In this document: positions 9,298 through 20,434 of the stretch, piece by piece
Layout: each line of letters starts with the position of its first letter
Position numbering within the stretch: the stretch's first letter is position 1
Source of the DNA: JALZKA01 sp963786495
Lineage (GTDB): Bacteria > Actinomycetota > Thermoleophilia > Solirubrobacterales > 70-9
Length of the DNA stretch: 64,000 bases
Assembly: GCA_963786495.1 (NCBI GenBank)
Contig: CAWAZL010000002.1
Span: 930,001 to 994,000 of the forward strand
Reading direction: 5' to 3'
Position numbers and translations under genes: made by a program
Notes under the pieces: model-generated
What the model saw: only the letters and a program-made list of their open reading frames with translations
Databases searched by the model: none
Told to the model about the DNA's origin: nothing

Positions 9298-11141
9298 GGT
9301 CTGCGTCCTTGCTGTCGCGGTTCCTCGTCGAGGTCGGGGTCGGGGTCCGGCTCGGGCTCGGGCTCCGGCTCGACGAAGAGGCCCACGTAGAGCGTCACCT
9401 GGTCCGACGCGCGGATCTGCGACCCGGCCGACGGGGCTTGCGAGATGACGCGCCCGTCCAGCGACGAATCGTCGGTCTCCTGCTCGATCACCTGGATGTT
9501 CGTCGCGCCGCGGCTCTTGAGCTGGTTGACAGCGGTGTCCTCGGGCTGACCTTCAACGTTAGGCACGGTCACCGTGCCCTCGCCGTTCGAGACGCTGACC
9601 GTGATCTCGGTGTCCTTCTTCACTTCGCTCCCAGCCGGCGGGGTTCTGACTGATCACCTGTCCCTCGGGCAGGTCGGAGTCCTCCTCCTCGACGTTCGGG
9701 ATCAGTCCCGCGTCGCTGGATCGCGGCGTCGGCCTCGGCCTCGTTGCAGGCCGACCACGTCCGGAACCGTGGAGAGCTTCACGCCCTTGGAGATGAGGAT
9801 CGTGACGGCGGACTCGCATTCGACCTTGTCTCCTGGCGGCGGCTCGGTCTCGACCACGTTGCCGGGCTTGACCCCGTTCGAGCTCACCTCCTCGGAGCGG
9901 ACCTGGAGGTTCTCGTCTTGGAGCCTCTTCGTGGCCTCGGCCGCGGGCACGTCGATTACCCCCTTCGACGGGATCGCCACCTCCAACCCGAGCGAGACGC
10001 TGATCTCCACCTCTGAGCCCTTGTCCACCCGTTCACCGGCCGGCGGATCCATCTCGGAAACGGTGTCGGGCTCGTTGCAATCCTCAAACTCGGTGGCTAC
10101 GACTTCGAACCCAACCGCCTCCAGCTCCTCGGTCGCCACCTGGCGGTCCTTCCCGATCACCGATGGCACCAGGACTTTCTCCCCGCGGGTCAGCGCGAAC
10201 GCGATGCCCGCGATGATCAGCGCCGCCAGGATCGCCAGCGCGATCCACTTCCAGCGGTTGTCCTTCTCGTCCTCCTCCGGCACGGGGTCGACTGGCGCAT
10301 AGACGGCGGTGCCACCCGCACCCGGGTTCGCCTCCGCCGCGTCGAGCGCCTGCAGGAACTCCGTCGCATCCGCGTAGCGATCCTTCGGGTCCTTGGCGAG
10401 CGCCTTGAGCACGACCGCGTTCAGGGCGGGCGGAATCTCGGGATTGATCTGGCGCGGGGGGACGGGCGGCTCGGAAACCTGCTTGAGCGCGATGGCCACC
10501 GCCGTCTCGGCCTCGAACGGCACCCGACCGGTCAGCGCCTCGTAGAGGATCACGCCGACCGAGTAGATGTCCGATGACCCGCTCGTCTCGAGGCCCTGCG
10601 CCTGCTCGGGCGAGAGGTATTGCGCGGTCCCTAGGACGGACCCGGTTTGGGTGATCTCCGACGCGCCGGCGCGGGCGATGCCAAAGTCGGTGACGCGCGC
10701 GCGGCCCTCGTGGTCGACCAGGACGTTGTGGGGCTTGAGGTCGCGATGGACGATCCCGCGCGTGTGGGCGAACCGCACGCCGGTCAGGACCTGCCGGACG
10801 ATCTCGACCGACTCAGCGGGCGACAGCCCGCGTTCGATCAGGTCCTTGAGCGCCGCCCCCTGGACGTACTCCATCGCGATGAAGTAGCGGCCCTCGTGCT
10901 CGCCGCGGTCATAGACCGAGACGATGTTCGGGTGCTGGAGGCCGGCGGCCGCCTGCGCCTCGCGGCGGAAGCGCTCGACGAACTGCTCGTCGGCGCCAAA
11001 GCGCTCGTGGAGGAACTTCAGGGCAACCTGGCGCCCCAGCATCTGGTCGTCGGCCGACCAGACGTCGGCCATCCCGCCCGAGCCGATGCGGCGCACCAGG
11101 GTGTAGCGCGTCCCGACCTGCATCCCGGCTTCGAGCCTCAT
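9294..11141 (-). CDS. pknB: PASTA-domain Ser/Thr protein kinase (PknB-like), C-terminal frameshifts
   Basis: Kinase domain residues 1-280: RRIGSGGMADVW, VALKFL, HRDLKPHNVL, TDFGIAR, SPEQAQG. A transmembrane helix (WIALAILAALIIAGIAFAL) near residue 310 leads to extracellular PASTA repeats (VPSVIGKDRQVATEELEAVG and three more), which bind muropeptides or lipid II. The last two PASTA units are in other frames (breaks near 9740 and 9630) but read clearly to a Pro/Glu-rich tail (EPEPEPDPDPD) ending at 9294. Fits the actinobacterial kinase that regulates growth and division, and the operon position agrees. No separate pknA was found next to it. Confidence 0.9.
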
Positions 11142-11142
11142 C

Positions 11143-12647
11143 TCATCCCCCCGCCAGCGCGTCCATGACCTGCGTCGCGATCGGGCCGGCGACCTCGCCG
11201 CCGGTGCAACCCGTGCAGCGCTCGATCATCGCCGCGACCGCGATCTGCGGGTCTTCGGCCGGAGCGAAGCCGATGAACCACGGCCGGTTGATCGACGCCT
11301 CGACGTCGATCTCAGCGGTTCCGGTCTTGCCTGCGAGCTGCCCGAGCGTGGTCGAGAGACCCGAGGCGGTGCCGTCGTTGGCGACATTCACCATCATCTC
11401 GGTCACCTGCGCCGCGGTCTCCTCGCTTACGACCCGCTCAGCTACGTCGGGGTCCAGCTCTTCGATCGTCCGTCCGTCAGGGTCCTTCGCCTCTTGGAGA
11501 AACGTCGGTGACATCAGCTCGCCGCCATTCGCGATCGTCGCGGCGACCTCGGCCATCTGGGTTGTCGTCGCTTGAAGCTCGCCCTCGGCCCCACCTTGGC
11601 CGATAGCGACGCGACCGACGTCGAAGCCGCTCTTCACCAGGTTGCCTTGAGCGTTGCGAGGGCCGCTGGCGATCATCTCGCCGTCGGGGTAATCGAGCGG
11701 AGGATCGGAGTAGAACCCGAAGCGCTCCATGTACTCGACCATGGTGTCCGCCCCGAGCTGCTCGCCAACCTGGGCCCAGTAGGTGTTGACCGAGTTGCGT
11801 GAGCGCCGTCGTCATGTCGATCGTCCCGAAGTCCTGTCCGCCCGAGTTCGCGAGCGGGAAACCCGAGATGTCGATGCCGGAGTTGGCGTTCAGCGTGGTG
11901 TCAGGCTCGAACTCGCCGGAATCGAGCGCCGCCGCTGCGGTGACGACCTTCATCGTCGAACCCGGCGTAAACGGGTCCTGCGTGGCCCGGTTGCGCAGAG
12001 GGCCGTCCTTCGCTGTTGGCAAGCTGCGAGTACGTCTCCGAATTCTTGAGCGCGTTGGGCTCGTAGCCGGGGACCGAGCCATGACCCGGACCGCTCCCGT
12101 GTCGGGCTCGATCGCAGACCGACCGAGCCGCCGACTGCTCCTGGGTTCGCAGTCGATCGCGCTCTGGAGGGCATCCGTTGCGACGCGCTGTGCCTCGGCG
12201 TCGAGCGTGAGCGTGATGTCCGCGCCCTCCGCGACTGGAGCCGGACAGCTGGTCGATCAGCGTCGCGAACTCGTTCTGGTCGCCGGAGAGGAGGTCGTTC
12301 TCCGCCAGCTCGATGCCGCTGCGTCCGAGCTCGACGAACGAGAAGCCGACCGGGTTGCCGAAGAGCGCGCCCTGTCGGATAATTGCGCATGAACACGCGC
12401 TGGTTGGGGTTCCCGCCTGCCCCGCCTGCCGGGTTGCGACTCGGCGATCAGAACGCCGTCCGAAGAAGTGATCGACCCGCGCTCGATCTGCTGCTCCTGG
12501 ATCAGCAGACGGCGGTTCTCCGGCCTCGACTCGAGCTCGTCGGCCTCGAGCACGGCCCAGCGCGAGGTGAAGATCGACCAGCCCCGTGAAGAGCAGCAGG
12601 ATGACGGCGTAGAGGCGGACGATCTGCGTGTTCACAGAGGCGTGCAC
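11143..12647 (-). CDS. pbpA: Class B penicillin-binding protein (PbpA), multiply frameshifted
   Basis: Transpeptidase that cross-links peptidoglycan. N-terminal membrane helix (IVRLYAVILLLFTGL) at 12647, then fragments in several frames. All three active-site motifs are visible: PGSTMK (SxxK serine, near 11950), SVN (SxN, near 11790, in the frame reading NSVNTYWAQVGEQLG) and GKTGTAEID (KTG, near 11310). The final 200 residues, 11742-11143, are in one clean frame. About 500 residues reconstructed, normal for PbpA. ATG at 12647 overlaps the ftsW end; the kinase starts two bases after its stop. Five or more frame changes are needed. Confidence 0.85.
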
Positions 12648-13998
12648 CCCTCCCTGCCCGCGGCGCTGCGCGCTCTGTCGGAAATCAGCAGCAGCAGCGC
12701 GAGAGGATCATGTTCGCCACGACCGAGCTGCCGCCCGCGGAGATGAACGGAAGCGTCACGCCGGTGAGCGGGATCAGCTTGACGACGCCGCCGATGATCA
12801 CGAACGCCTGCAGGCAGAAGACCGCCGTGAGACCGGTCGCAAGGAGCTTCGAGAACCCGTCTGGGGCCATCACCGCGGTCTTGAACCCGCGCGATCCGAT
12901 CAAGGCGTAGATCGCGATCAGGCCGCAGGCGCCGAACAGGCCGAGCTCGGCGACGATCACAGCGAAGATGAAGTCGGTGTGCGGCTCGGGCAGGATCGAG
13001 CCGCAGGAGGGGAAATTTCCCCGGCACACGCCTTGGCAGCTCTGGCGCGAACGGTCCTGGCAAGCTTGAGCAACGACTCGCCGAGCCCCTGTCCGAAGAG
13101 GCCCCCCTCCGCCTGGGTGAAGAGCGCCGACGTGATCTGACCGGCTCCCTCGGGTCGCGTTGGCGGCGAACGGGTCGATCCAGATGTCGACGCGGTCCTG
13201 GACGTGGCCCACCGTGCCGGCGAAGAACCACGCGCCGGCAAGGAACATGACGAGGCCCACCGAGGACGTAGGAGAGGCGGTTGGTCGCGACGTAGACGAG
13301 CGCCAGGAAGGCGCCGAAGAACATGAGCGACGAGCCGAGGTCGCGGATGAAGACGAGCATCACCATCGCCGCGCCCCAGACGACGAGGAGCGGGCCGAAA
13401 TGCTTGATGCGGCGGGATCGTCAGGCCCATCACGCGCCGCGCTGCGACCGAGAGGAGCTCGCGAGTCTCGTTGAGGTAACTCGCGAGGAAGATGACGATC
13501 GCCGATCTTGCCCAGCTCGGCGGGCTGGAAGGTGAAGACGCCGAGGTCGATCGCCAGGAAGGCGCCGTTCACCTGAGAGCCGACGCCGGGCAATCGTGGC
13601 GCCAGTAGCAGCGCGATCGAGCCGATCGCGATCAGGTAGCGATAGCGCTCGAGCTCGTGGTAATCGCGGAGAAAGACGATCGTCGCCGCGAACGCGGCGA
13701 GCCCGAGAAGGAAGAACGTCGCCTGCTCGACCGCCAGGCTCTCCTCGATCCGGTAGAGCATCACGAGCCCGACCGCCGCGAGGACCGCGCAGAGCGGGAA
13801 GAGATAGGGATCCGCGTGCTTGAGAGTGATGCGCAGGAAAAAATGCGTCGCTACGCAGATCGCCAGGAAGTAGCCGCCGTAGGTGAGGCTGAGCGTGCCG
13901 ATCTCATCCGAGCGGACGGCGAACACCGCCGCGAAGCCGGCGCTCACCAGGAGCGCAACCGGGATGAGCGCGAAGAGCTCGCGGTTGCGGGCGGTCAT
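12632..13998 (-). CDS. ftsW: FtsW/RodA/SpoVE SEDS peptidoglycan glycosyltransferase, frameshifted
   Basis: Polytopic SEDS polymerase that extends glycan strands from lipid II and pairs with the PbpA transpeptidase. N-terminal 150 residues are clean (ATHFFLRITLKHADPYLFPL, LPGVGSQVNGAFLAI, FQPAEL), the middle is broken between 13500 and 13260 (FIRDLGSSLMFFGAFLAL), and the C-terminal part has HTDFIFAVIVAELGLFGAC and the GVTLPFISAGGSSVVANM signature. About 455 residues. ATG at 13998 overlaps the phosphatase stop by four bases. In this operon the gene is called rodA in mycobacteria and ftsW in some databases; sequence alone does not separate the two. Confidence 0.87.
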
Positions 13999-15334
13999 CC
14001 GCCCCCGCCGCCGGACTGCTGCTTCGCCTCCTGCCCTCCGTTGCCGTCGTTGTTGTCGGACTTCTTCTTGTTGCCCTGTTTTTGTTGCTGCTGTTGGTTG
14101 TTGTTGTTCGATGGCGCCACGACCGGAGGCTCAGTCGTGGTCGTGGCGGCCTGCTCGAGGTCGTCCATGAGGTCCACGGCGTCGTCGCGGGAGCGCAGGT
14201 CGTGGCCGGTCGCCTCGTCGCGGCGGTCCTCCGGCAAGGGAGGCGACCAGGGTCGGGGTCGATGTCACCTCGGAGTAGAGCTCGATGTTCAGCGGCAGGT
14301 CGTAGGGAAGGCCGCGGAAGAGCGCAAGGCGCCCGCCCTCGTCGGTGCCTAGGAAGTAGACCTGGCGCGCGGCGAAGAAGCCGGCCACAAGGACGCCCGC
14401 TACGACGAGCAAGGCGACCAGGCGACTTGACGGGGAAGCCGCGCTTGCGCTTCGTCTCGACGGGCTCGCGGCGGCGGGGCGGGGCGCCCGATGCGGCGCC
14501 TCCAAGGCTTGCGGCGCGACGGCGCTCGGCTTCGGTGCGGACGGTATCGGCGGAGAGTCCCGCCGAAGCGGCGGTGGGGCCGACCAGGGTTGCGCCCTCG
14601 TCGGCTTCTTGGGCTTCGCCCTCGCCAAGGCGGAACGCGACGACCGTGATGTTGTCGCGGCCACCAGCTTCGTTCGCCTCGTTCACCAGCCAGGTCGTTG
14701 CCTCGTCGAGCGTGGAAGACTCGGCCAGGATCTCGAGGACCTTGACGTCCTTCACCATCGTGGTGAGGCCGTCCGAGCAGATCAGGTAGACGTCGTCCGG
14801 GCGGGCGCTCACGGTGAGGGTGTCGACCTCGACCTCTGCCTCAGGGCCCAGCGCGCGCGTGATGATGGAGCGCTGCGGGTGCGTCTCGGCCTCCTCTTCG
14901 GTCAGTCGGCCTTGGCGGCGGAGCTCCTCGACGAGCGAATGGTCCGAGGTGAGGAGCGTCAGCTCGCCGTCGCGGAAGCGGTAGGCGCGTGAGTCGCCCA
15001 CGTGGCCGATCGAGATCTCGTCGCCCTCGACCAGCGCCGCGGTGAGCGTCGTCCCCATGCCCGAGCGGCTCGCGTCATGCTGGGAGATCTGGTGAATCTG
15101 GCTGTTCGCGCTCTGGACGACGGAGCGCAGAAACGCCTCGGGCGGCTCGGAGCCGCGCTCGGCGGGCTCGAAGGCCTCGGCCGCGATGCTGGAGGCGACC
15201 TCACCAGCCTGAGCGCCCCCCATCCCGTCGGCCACGGCATACAGCGGCCCGCGCGCGAAGTAGGAGTCCTCATTGGTCGTCCGCTGCCGGCCGGTGTCGG
15301 TCTTGTACGAGTCCTCGGCGATCCGGAGCGCCAT
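13995..15334 (-). CDS. pstP: PP2C-type Ser/Thr protein phosphatase (PstP)
   Basis: Dephosphorylates proteins phosphorylated by the operon's kinases. PP2C metal-binding motifs: TNEDSYFARG, AVADGMGGAQAGEVAS, GHVGDSRAYR, LICSDGLTTMVKD and GGRDNITVV, residues 1-235. After a frame change near 14430 a transmembrane helix (LVALLVVAGVLVAGFFAAR) and an extracellular segment follow; the tail, in a third frame, is Asn/Gln/Lys rich (SNNNNQQQQQKQGNKKK) and ends in poly-Gly. Domain order matches mycobacterial PstP. Start ATG 15334; four bases after the fhaB stop. Confidence 0.9.
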
Positions 15335-15337
15335 TGG

Positions 15338-15823
15338 CTAACCGCTTCCCGGAACGTCGATTTCAAAGCGCAGCTCGGTGTCGCCGATCCTGATCTCGTC
15401 GAGATCTGTGAGGAGCCGCTCCGCGGTGAAGCGGCTGCCGTTGAGATAGGTGCCGTTGGTCGAGCCCATGTCCTCGACGTAATAGCTCGGCCCGCGCGAG
15501 TAGATGCGGCAGTGGATGGTCGAGGCGAATTTGTCGTCGATCCGGACATCTGCCTCGTCGCCGCGGCCGATCGAGAGTCCGCCGAAGAGGTCCCAGCGGC
15601 TGCCGGCATCGAGGCCGCCGCCCTTCACGGCGACCAGCGAGGCATCCGTGGAGGGCGCGCGGCCGCCGGGTCCGGCGATCTCGTGGAAGCCGGTTGCCTC
15701 CGGTGCCGGCGCCTGGGTGCGCCTGAGCTCCTTCAGCGCCGAGCGCCCGACCCAGAACAAGAAGAGGTAGAGCACGGCCAGAAAGCCGAACTTGAGGCCG
15801 ACCGCGATCGGCTCGGTGTCCAT
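15338..15823 (-). CDS. fhaB: FHA-domain membrane protein FhaB
   Basis: 161 residues: an N-terminal membrane helix (GLKFGFLAVLYLFLFWV) and a C-terminal FHA domain with the phosphothreonine-binding signature (LSIGRGDEADVRI, STIHCRIYSRG, VEDMGSTNGTYLNGSRF). FHA domains dock on phosphorylated kinase or substrate threonines; in mycobacteria this protein (FipA/FhaB) links the kinases to division. Start ATG 15823, 15 bases after fhaA. Intact. Confidence 0.9.
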   Translation of the reverse strand: MDTEPIAVGLKFGFLAVLYLFLFWVGRSALKELRRTQAPAPEATGFHEIAGPGGRAPSTDASLVAVKGGGLDAGSRWDLFGGLSIGRGDEADVRIDDKFASTIHCRIYSRGPSYYVEDMGSTNGTYLNGSRFTAERLLTDLDEIRIGDTELRFEIDVPGSG

Positions 15824-15837
15824 TAGAGAGTCACCGC

Positions 15838-16612
15838 CTAATGCTCGATATCGAACGTGAAGTAGGTGGTGCCGATCTGGACGTTGTCGCCGGGGCTGAG
15901 GCGAGACGAATCGACCTGGCGGCCGTTCACCTTGATGCCGTTGGTCGAGCCGAGGTCCACGATCTCCCAATCGCCGGTCGAGTTGCGGCGAAGCTCCGCG
16001 TGCTTTCGAGAGACGTTCGCGTCGGCAAGGACGCAGTCGCACTCTCGCGAGCGGCCAAGCGAAGCGATCGGGACCGTCCAGGACGAACCGGCGGTCGTCG
16101 AGCGACACGATCGCCTTCGTGTCGGTCAGATGGGCCACGCGTCTTGCGTCACGCTTCGACTGGCGCTCGGCCTTCGGCGGCACTTGGTAGACCATCGTGT
16201 GTCCCTGCTCGCCCTGCGACGGCGCCTGTCCCTCGCGCTGCGCGGGCTTGACCAGGCGGGTCTGGATGCCGAACTCGCCGAGGCGAAGGCGCTCGTCCAC
16301 TTCCAGGCTGACCTCGGGACGGGTGAGGAGCGCCAGGTCGTGGCGGCGAGCGTGCTCCAGGAGGTACGAGGAAAGCTCCTGCTCGAGCGAGCGCTCATAA
16401 CCCTCGAGACGCTCGTGATCCTCGGTGCCGAGCCAGACCGTGTACTGGTTGGGCACGTAGACGCGCGCGACCGAGGCGGTGCGATGCGCGTCCATCTCCT
16501 TCGCGAGCTTGCGCGCGATCTCGACGGGCTGGACCTGCGACGAGAAGGCGCGCGAGAACGCACCCTGGACCAGGTTCTCTATTCGTGCTTCGAGGTTTCG
16601 AAGGACGCTTAT
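15838..16612 (-). CDS. fhaA: FhaA: DUF3662 + FHA domain protein, one frameshift, apparent ATA start
   Basis: N-terminal DUF3662 (SVLRNLEARIENLVQGAFSR, VQPVEIARKLAKEMDAH, VPNQYTVWLG) and, after a frame change near 16080, an FHA domain (LGRSRECDCVLADANVSRKH, VDLGSTNGIKVNGRQV) ending DIEH-stop at 15838. About 258 residues, somewhat shorter than many FhaA proteins. AAGGAG followed by seven bases precedes ATA at 16612-16610, exactly where homologs start, so the start is either a true AUA codon or a miscalled ATG. First FHA gene of the cell-wall operon. Confidence 0.85.
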
Positions 16613-16683
16613 GTCGATTCTCCTTGCGGCACGCGAGTCGGGCGGGCGGCTCCGCTCCTGCGGCCCGCGTTGAGCCGAGAATC

Positions 16684-18248
16684 CTACCCGCGAAAGCGCA
16701 TTTGGCCGCCTTCGTGCAGAGCAGGCTGGGCGCTCGCGAGCGCTGGGGCACGCTGAGGCTCATCCCGCCGGTTCGCGCCCGCGCGCGCAGCCACGGCAAG
16801 TGCGACGACCACGATCGCGATCGCAGCGCTCGCGCTCTGCGCAGCCGTCACCGACATAGGCGAGGCCGCCGGCCAGTGCTGCGGCCCAGATGACCGTGCC
16901 TACGAGAGCGAGCGCTGGATGCGCGCGAAGGACCAGGCCGAGCAGGGCCGCGGCTGCGGCGAGGACGGCGATTCCGCCCAGCGCCGATGGGTCCGTGAAG
17001 GCCGCCGAACACCTGGCTGCGCGGCGTCGGCAGCCGACGACATCCAGCCGTCCTCGGCCTGCGGGGAGATCTTGAGCCGGTCTCCGAAGCCGAAGCCAAC
17101 CGCGGCGATCAGATACGCGGCGAATGAGAGCCCGCCCAGGATCGCGCGGTCCCTTGCCGTATGCAGCCGCGAAGGCGACAACTGCCGCGGCGGCAGCGAT
17201 TGCGCCTGCCGCTCCCAGGGGGATCGCGACCAGGGGCAGAAGGGCGAGGCCGGCGTTGGGCGCGAAGGCCAAAGCGGGCAAAAGGACGACCGCGAGGACC
17301 AGCGCCAAGCCGGGGAAGCCCTGCCGGACCGGCGAGCGCCGCGAGGATCGTCCCGGCGCCGACCAGGCCGAAGATGCGAGCGAAGGAGCGCTTGGGAAGC
17401 GGGGAGTCGGTGTCCCCGGAGACGGGACGGCGCACTCATCGTCGAGCTGAGGCGCCACCCGCTCGAGCTCTGAGCGGAGACGCTTGATGGTCGGGCGGTT
17501 GCGCGGGTCGGGCTCGAGGCAGGCGTCGATCTGCGCGACGAGAGGTTGAGGCAGGTCCGGGCCGCAGGACGCCGAGGGAGGGCTGAGCTTGGCCGATCTG
17601 GCGGGCCGTCTGTGCCGGGGTGCGCCGCGCGACCGGGTTCTCCCCCGCCCACGCCTCGTAGAGGGTGAGCGCCAGCGAGTACACGTCGGCCTCGGCGCCG
17701 GCGTCGTAGCCCTCGGCCTGCTCGGGCGCCATGTAGGCGAGCGTGCCGACGACCTCGCCGGGCGCGGTGAGGGCGGGAGCTCCCGCGACGGCCGCGATGC
17801 CGAAGTCCATGAGCTTCGCGCGGCGGCCCTGCGTGCCGAACGGGCGGATGATCGCGTTCTGCGGCTTCACGTCGCGATGGATGACTCCGCGGTCATGCGC
17901 GTGGCAGAGCGCGTCGCAGAGGTCCTTGCCGATCTCCGCGACGTCGCGATCGGAAACGGAACCATCACGCGCGACCCGGTCGAGCGTCTTTCCGTCAACG
18001 AGCTCAGAGACGAGGAGGGCGTGCCCATCGCGCTCGCCCAACTCGTACAGCGTCACGATCGAAGGGTGGTTCAGACGAGCCGCCGCCTGGGCTTCGCGCA
18101 GGACGCGATCAGCGCCCGCAGTCTGGATCTCCTTGATCGCGACCTCGCGCTGGAGGCGCTCGTCGAAGGCCTTGTAGACCGTGCCCATTCCGCCGGAGCC
18201 GATTCGCTCTCCGACTCTGAACCGCCCCATGACCAGCTCGCCTGACAC
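16684..18248 (-). CDS. Ser/Thr protein kinase with multi-pass C-terminal membrane domain, frameshifted
   Basis: Kinase domain: RIGSGGMGTVYKAFDE, VAIKEIQ, HRDVKPQNAI, LMDFGIAAVAG, MAPEQAEGYD. Beyond about residue 290 the frame changes, giving NRPTIKRLRSELERVAP and then a long hydrophobic region (GLALVLAVVLLPALAFAPNAG, ALLPLVAIPLGAAGAIAAAAA, LAYVGDG) with perhaps eight membrane segments, ending MRFRG-stop at 16684. This is not a PASTA kinase; its position 72 bases upstream of fhaA suggests it takes the place usually held by pknA/pknB, as a membrane-stress sensor. GTG 18248 is chosen; ATG 18230 is an alternative. Three or more frame changes. Confidence 0.75.
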
Positions 18249-18347
18249 TACAAATCCTGCCTTCGACGGCCCCGGCTTATCTCCTGCTGCCGGGCGGCGG
18301 GTTCCCTTGACCGGGCACCCATGCCGATGTAGGTTGGAACGAGTGGG

Positions 18348-19229
18348 GTGATCGGGATAGACGGAACGACCATCGAAGGGCATGTCGGGCGGCGCGCGGC
18401 AGTCATGCTTCTCGCGCTGGCTGGCTTGGTTGCCGGTGCGCTCGCGGCCGCTCCGGCGCAGGGCGCCACCACGTGCTCATTCGACGTCGGTACGAGGATC
18501 CTCAGCGTGGGAGGTGACCCCGACGTCGGGACCCAGCTGAGCCTCAACGGCGGTCAGGTGAGGGTCCACCACATCGCCGTGACCGGTCCTTCGCAGATCA
18601 GCTGCGGCGGAACCACGCTGACCCCTCAGGTCATCGAGACGATCGTCGTCGACCACACGGCGCCCGATGAGGCGACCCTGCTCCGGATCCTGGACCCGGA
18701 GCAGCTTGCGCCGGGGTTCACAGACGAGTCGGGGGGCATCTTCGACTGTCCGGACGAGATCGAGGTGGAGGTGGATCTGGGCCTCGGCACCGACGACGTG
18801 GAGATCTTCGACTTCGACGACACCGCCGACAACTTCCGGATCGGCGGCGACGCACTGGACTGGGACCCCGGCGCGAACGCGCTTTGCCAAGACGCCGAAA
18901 TTCTGACGCCGAACACCGTCGACTACCGAATCAGGGCCTCGGGCGGTGCGGACGTCGTGTCCGGTGTCGGGAGTGACGTCACCGGCAATCCTTACGAAGG
19001 CGAGTTCGACGTGGACGGCGAAAGCGGGTCTGACGTGCTGCGGGGCGGCAACGACCCCGACCTGCTCACCGGGGGCGGCGGCAAGGACAAGCTCTTCGGC
19101 ATGGCGGGGATCGACGGCCTGTTCGCCGAAGACGGCAAGGCGGACTTGAAGCTCGACTGCGGCGACGGGGCCAACTCCGAGGAGTTCGCAGTTCGCGACG
19201 GCAAGGACCCCGTCGCAAAGAGCTGCTGA
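18348..19229 (+). CDS. Secreted protein with RTX-like calcium-binding repeats
   Basis: 293 residues. Signal peptide AVMLLALAGLVAGALAAAPAQGA, then a beta-rich domain and near the C-terminus glycine/aspartate nonapeptides (DVLRGGNDPDLLTGGGGKDKLFG) of the hemolysin-type RTX form that folds on calcium. Two Cys in LDCGDG and KSC end the protein. Function unknown; such proteins are frequent in Thermoleophilia. Divergent from the kinase at 18248, with 100 bases between starts. Confidence 0.7.
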   Translation: MIGIDGTTIEGHVGRRAAVMLLALAGLVAGALAAAPAQGATTCSFDVGTRILSVGGDPDVGTQLSLNGGQVRVHHIAVTGPSQISCGGTTLTPQVIETIVVDHTAPDEATLLRILDPEQLAPGFTDESGGIFDCPDEIEVEVDLGLGTDDVEIFDFDDTADNFRIGGDALDWDPGANALCQDAEILTPNTVDYRIRASGGADVVSGVGSDVTGNPYEGEFDVDGESGSDVLRGGNDPDLLTGGGGKDKLFGMAGIDGLFAEDGKADLKLDCGDGANSEEFAVRDGKDPVAKSC

Positions 19230-19275
19230 GCCGCGGCGCGAGGGCTTGAGCCGCGCCTGAATGTGAGCGTTGTGT

Positions 19276-19292
19276 GAGGGGTCTGACCCCTC
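19276..19292. repeat. Family B palindromic repeat (GGGGTCTGACCCC type)
   Basis: GAGGGGTC-T-GACCCCTC, perfect 8-base arms around one base, 47 bases after the RTX-like gene and before the CARDB-like gene. Other copies at 36333, 45648, 54287 and a degenerate one at 59123. Confidence 0.85.
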
Positions 19293-19323
19293 CGGGTGCG
19301 CAGGCGGTAATACTGCCCCCGGA

Positions 19324-20427
19324 GTGGAAGCCTCTGAAGCCGACGATCGGGGCCCGACGCGGCGACGCCGCGAGCCTCCTCCCACCCGCCGCCGTCGCCC
19401 CCCGCCCCCGCGGGAGCCAGCCGGTGACGTCTTCAAGCGGCGCGCGCTTGCCTTCGTGATCGGCGTCGGTGTGATCGTGCTGTTGCTCTTCGCGGTTCGC
19501 GGCTGCCTCGATGCGCGCAAGGAGCGAGCGTTCGAGAACTACCTGCGCGACCTCGAGTCGCTCGTCACCACCTCGTCCCAGCTCTCCGACGAGTTCTTCC
19601 TGCGGTTCCGCGACCCCGGCGACGCGAGTCCCCTCGAGTTCCAGGCGCAGCTGGGTTCGAGCCGCGGGACCAGCGAGGACCTTCTGAAGCGGGTCCAAGG
19701 TCTCGACTCGCCCGACGAGCTCTCGGACGCACAAGCCGATCTGGAGCTTGCGTTCGAGCTCAGGCGCGATGGCGTCACGTCGGTGGTCGAGCAGACCGAG
19801 GTGGCGCTTGGAGAGCGAGGGCTCGCAGGAGGCGACGAAGCAGATCGCAACCGACATGCGCCAGTTCCTTGCCTCCGACGTTCTGTACGCGAGAGCGGCC
19901 GCCGAGATCGTGGACGTCCTCGAAGAGGAGGGGCTCGAAGGGGACGTGCCGTCGTCGAACTTCCTTCCCGAGCCGATCGAGCTCGTGGCTCGACGACCTC
20001 GAGATCGGACCGCTCTTGGCCCAGGTGGCAGGCGAGACCGGCGCTGCCGGCGATGGCGACCCGCGGCACGGAGCTCTCGACGGTCACCGTGCGGCCCGGA
20101 AACATCCCGCTCACGCCGGAGTCGCCCAACACCGTCGGCTCAGGTGCCGACCGCGATCGAGGTCGGCGGTCCTGAACGGCGGCACGACCGACGAGACCGA
20201 TGTCGTGGTCTCCGTTGAGATCCTCGGCTCGACGGAGCCGGTCGCAGGGCGAGGGCACGATCGACCGGATCGACGCCGGGCACGGAGGGAACCGCCGATT
20301 CTCCCGGTCAAGGGCGAGATCCCCGAAGGACGACGACCTGACGCTGATCGTCACCGTCTTCCCGGTCCCCGGCGAGTCGATCGTGGACAACAACGAGCTC
20401 ACCTTCCAGGTCCGCTTCGGCGGTTAG
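19324..20427 (+). CDS. Membrane-anchored hypothetical protein with CARDB-like domain, frameshifted
   Basis: Pro/Arg-rich cytoplasmic N-terminus (RRRREPPPTRRRRPPPPRE), one transmembrane helix (LAFVIGVGVIVLLLFAVRG), a helical extracellular region (LRDLESLVTTSSQLSDEFFL, MRQFLASDVLYARAAAEIVD) and a C-terminal CARDB/adhesion-like beta-sandwich (ELSTVTVRPGNIPLTPESPN, LNGGTTDETDVVVSVEILG, VDNNELTFQVRFGG). Frame changes near 19820, 19990, 20060-20160 and 20280. GTG 19324 is the best start. It lies seven bases before pheA, but no functional link is evident. Confidence 0.6.
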
Positions 20428-20434
20428 GGCTCGC

